Origin: Poseidonibacter lekithochrous
GTDB lineage: Bacteria; Campylobacterota; Campylobacteria; Campylobacterales; Arcobacteraceae
NCBI RefSeq assembly: GCF_018861145.1
Contig: NZ_JAHKQT010000044.1
Coordinates: 31,615-95,614, forward strand
DNA length: 64,000 bases
Direction of reading: 5' to 3'
Part shown: piece by piece, positions 63,472 to 64,000 of the stretch
Numbering within the stretch: the stretch's first letter is position 1
Layout of the letters: each line of letters begins with the position of its first letter
Notes under the pieces: model-generated
Seen by the model: the letters and a program-made list of their open reading frames with translations, nothing else
What the model was told of the DNA's origin: nothing
Databases searched by the model: none
Made by a program: the position numbers and the translations under genes

Positions 63472-63489
63472 AAATAAATCTATTATAAT
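63461..63489 (+). promoter_or_regulatory. Perfect consensus promoter of the tRNA cluster
   Basis: TTGACA (63461-63466), 17 bases, TATAAT (63484-63489). The -35 is in the last codons of the cinA-type gene. It drives tRNA-Lys and probably the next tRNAs. Confidence 0.8.
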
Positions 63490-63500
63490 TCCACTCCATT

Positions 63501-63518
63501 TTAAGAAATAATTCTTAA
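63501..63518 (+). other. Leader hairpin of the tRNA transcript
   Basis: TTAAGAA-ATAA-TTCTTAA makes a perfect 7-bp hairpin in the 5' leader, about 10 bases before tRNA-Lys. It could guide processing. Confidence 0.35.
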
Positions 63519-63527
63519 GATAGTAGT

Positions 63528-63603
63528 GACCCGTTAGCTCAGCTGGTAGAGCATCTCCCTTTTAAGGAGGTGGCCGATGGTTCGAATCCATCACGGGTCA
63601 CCA
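63528..63603 (+). tRNA. tRNA-Lys (TTT)
   Basis: 76 bases. Acceptor stem GACCCGT pairs with ACGGGTC; D-arm GCTCAGCTGGTAGAGC; anticodon loop CTTTTAA gives TTT; T-arm GATGG-TTCGAAT-CCATC; CCA encoded. Confidence 0.97.
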
Positions 63604-63625
63604 TTTATAAATGTTATTTGATTAT

Positions 63626-63700
63626 GGTCCCTTCATCTAATGGTTAGGATTTTGGATTTTCATTCCAACCATAGGGGTTCGAATCCCCTAGGGATCACCA
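63626..63700 (+). tRNA. tRNA-Glu (TTC)
   Basis: 75 bases. Acceptor GGTCCCT pairs with AGGGATC (one G-U); anticodon loop TTTTCAT gives TTC; T-arm AGGGG-TTCGAAT-CCCCT; CCA encoded. Confidence 0.96.
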
Positions 63701-63720
63701 ATATTATTTGACATTTATTT

Positions 63721-63796
63721 GGTCGATTAGCTCAGTTGGTAGAGCGCTACCCTTACAAGGTAGACGTCGCAAGTTCGAGTCTTGCATCGACCACCA
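63721..63796 (+). tRNA. tRNA-Val (TAC)
   Basis: 76 bases. Acceptor GGTCGAT pairs with ATCGACC; anticodon loop CTTACAA gives TAC; T-arm GCAAG-TTCGAGT-CTTGC; CCA encoded. The substrate of ValS in this window. Confidence 0.97.
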
Positions 63797-63890
63797 TTTT
63801 TAAGAATCCTAAAATGCAGTGGCATTGATTTTTAAATCTTATTTTAACAGTGACATCTATTTAGATTTTATCTTTATAGTATTTTTAAGC

Positions 63891-63967
63891 GCGGTAGTAG
63901 TTTAGTTGGTTAGAACGCCTGCCTGTCACGTAGGAGGTCGAGGGTTCGAGTCCCTTCTACCGCGCCA
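63891..63967 (+). tRNA. tRNA-Asp (GTC)
   Basis: 77 bases. Acceptor GCGGTAG pairs with CTACCGC; anticodon loop CTGTCAC gives GTC; T-arm GAGGG-TTCGAGT-CCCTT; discriminator G and CCA encoded. A TATAGT box at 63875-63880 may give it a separate start. Confidence 0.97.
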
Positions 63968-63982
63968 CTTTTTATTTAATGT

Positions 63983-64000
63983 GACCCGTTAGCTCAGCTG
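63983..64000 (+). tRNA. Second tRNA-Lys-like gene, cut by the window end
   Basis: The last 18 bases repeat the first 18 of tRNA-Lys exactly (GACCCGTTAGCTCAGCTG), so it is probably a second tRNA-Lys or a close relative. The anticodon lies outside the window. Confidence 0.7.

Noticed and set aside
63528..64000. Integration site for a mobile element in the tRNA cluster
   Set aside because: No integrase, no repeat of a tRNA 3' end elsewhere in the window; the duplicated tRNA-Lys start is a normal repeated gene.

Overview
The window is AT-rich chromosomal DNA from a member of the Campylobacterota, most likely an Arcobacter-like genus (Arcobacteraceae). The evidence is the run rpsB-tsf-lolD-like-acidic protein-gmk, which matches Campylobacter jejuni order as I recall it, together with CcoS/CcoI cbb3-oxidase assembly genes, a Campylobacterota-type malate:quinone oxidoreductase, murE next to an NFU gene, and a LapG/LapD pair. 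Almost all of the DNA is coding and genes lie in short tight operons, often overlapping by 1-17 bases. TTG and GTG starts are common; several were chosen here from a visible Shine-Dalgarno sequence. I found no insertion sequence, prophage, CRISPR array or replication origin.

Layout. 1-7.4 kb (minus): a cut-off membrane protein, a small hypothetical, a Y-family polymerase, a short zinc-ribbon membrane ORF without a normal start (plus strand), then the operon bamD-lon-hypothetical-rhomboid-DUF808. 7.5-9.2 kb (plus): proC followed by three tiny prepilin-like genes. 9.2-13.5 kb: a DUF805 / RDD-TPR-SUKH-like / periplasmic-protein operon, then a small lipoprotein. 13.6-21.7 kb: rdgB, an MFS transporter, the c-di-GMP adhesin-release pair lapG-lapD and an RND pump. 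21.8-28.9 kb: lipoprotein, valS, diguanylate cyclase, UvrD-family helicase. 29-32.5 kb: a three-gene operon of a TusA-like/di-iron protein, an acyl-CoA-dehydrogenase-fold flavoprotein and a PhnD-like binding protein without a signal peptide. 32.6-37 kb: msrPQ, nnrS, tpx and cvfB. 37-43 kb: DoxX-like protein, znuCB-like transporter, YdcF-like protein, the AmmeMemo A and B genes, hemH and an ABC ATPase. 43-48 kb: cytochrome c, ccoS-ccoI, a REC-GGDEF-EAL protein. 47.8-52 kb: gmk to rpsB. 52-55.2 kb: MoxR/DUF58/VWA operon. 55.2-61.2 kb: RNA ligase-like gene, a dead RelE toxin gene, murE, NFU, a 37-codon membrane ORF, ileS. 61.5-64 kb: mqo-like gene, cinA-type amidase, and a tRNA cluster Lys-Glu-Val-Asp-Lys (last one cut).

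The best candidate for an undescribed system is the 29.3-32.5 kb operon. Its proteins combine an oxygen-activating di-iron site with a sulfur-carrier-like N-domain, an acyl-CoA-dehydrogenase fold lacking the usual C-terminal Glu motif, and a cytosolic substrate-binding-protein fold with a Cys-His-Cys motif. It has a hairpin-rich leader and its own terminator. Redox chemistry on an organosulfur or related small molecule is inferred, not shown. Other items worth a look are the RDD-TPR-SUKH-like fusion, the minimal pseudopilin triplet in which the third lacks Glu5, a perfect consensus promoter carrying a 16-bp palindrome before a DoxX-like gene, and a possible small RNA at about 29.0-29.1 kb. Three c-di-GMP proteins (LapD, a GGDEF protein and a REC-GGDEF-EAL protein) and a redox/NO stress block (msrPQ, nnrS, tpx) are also present.
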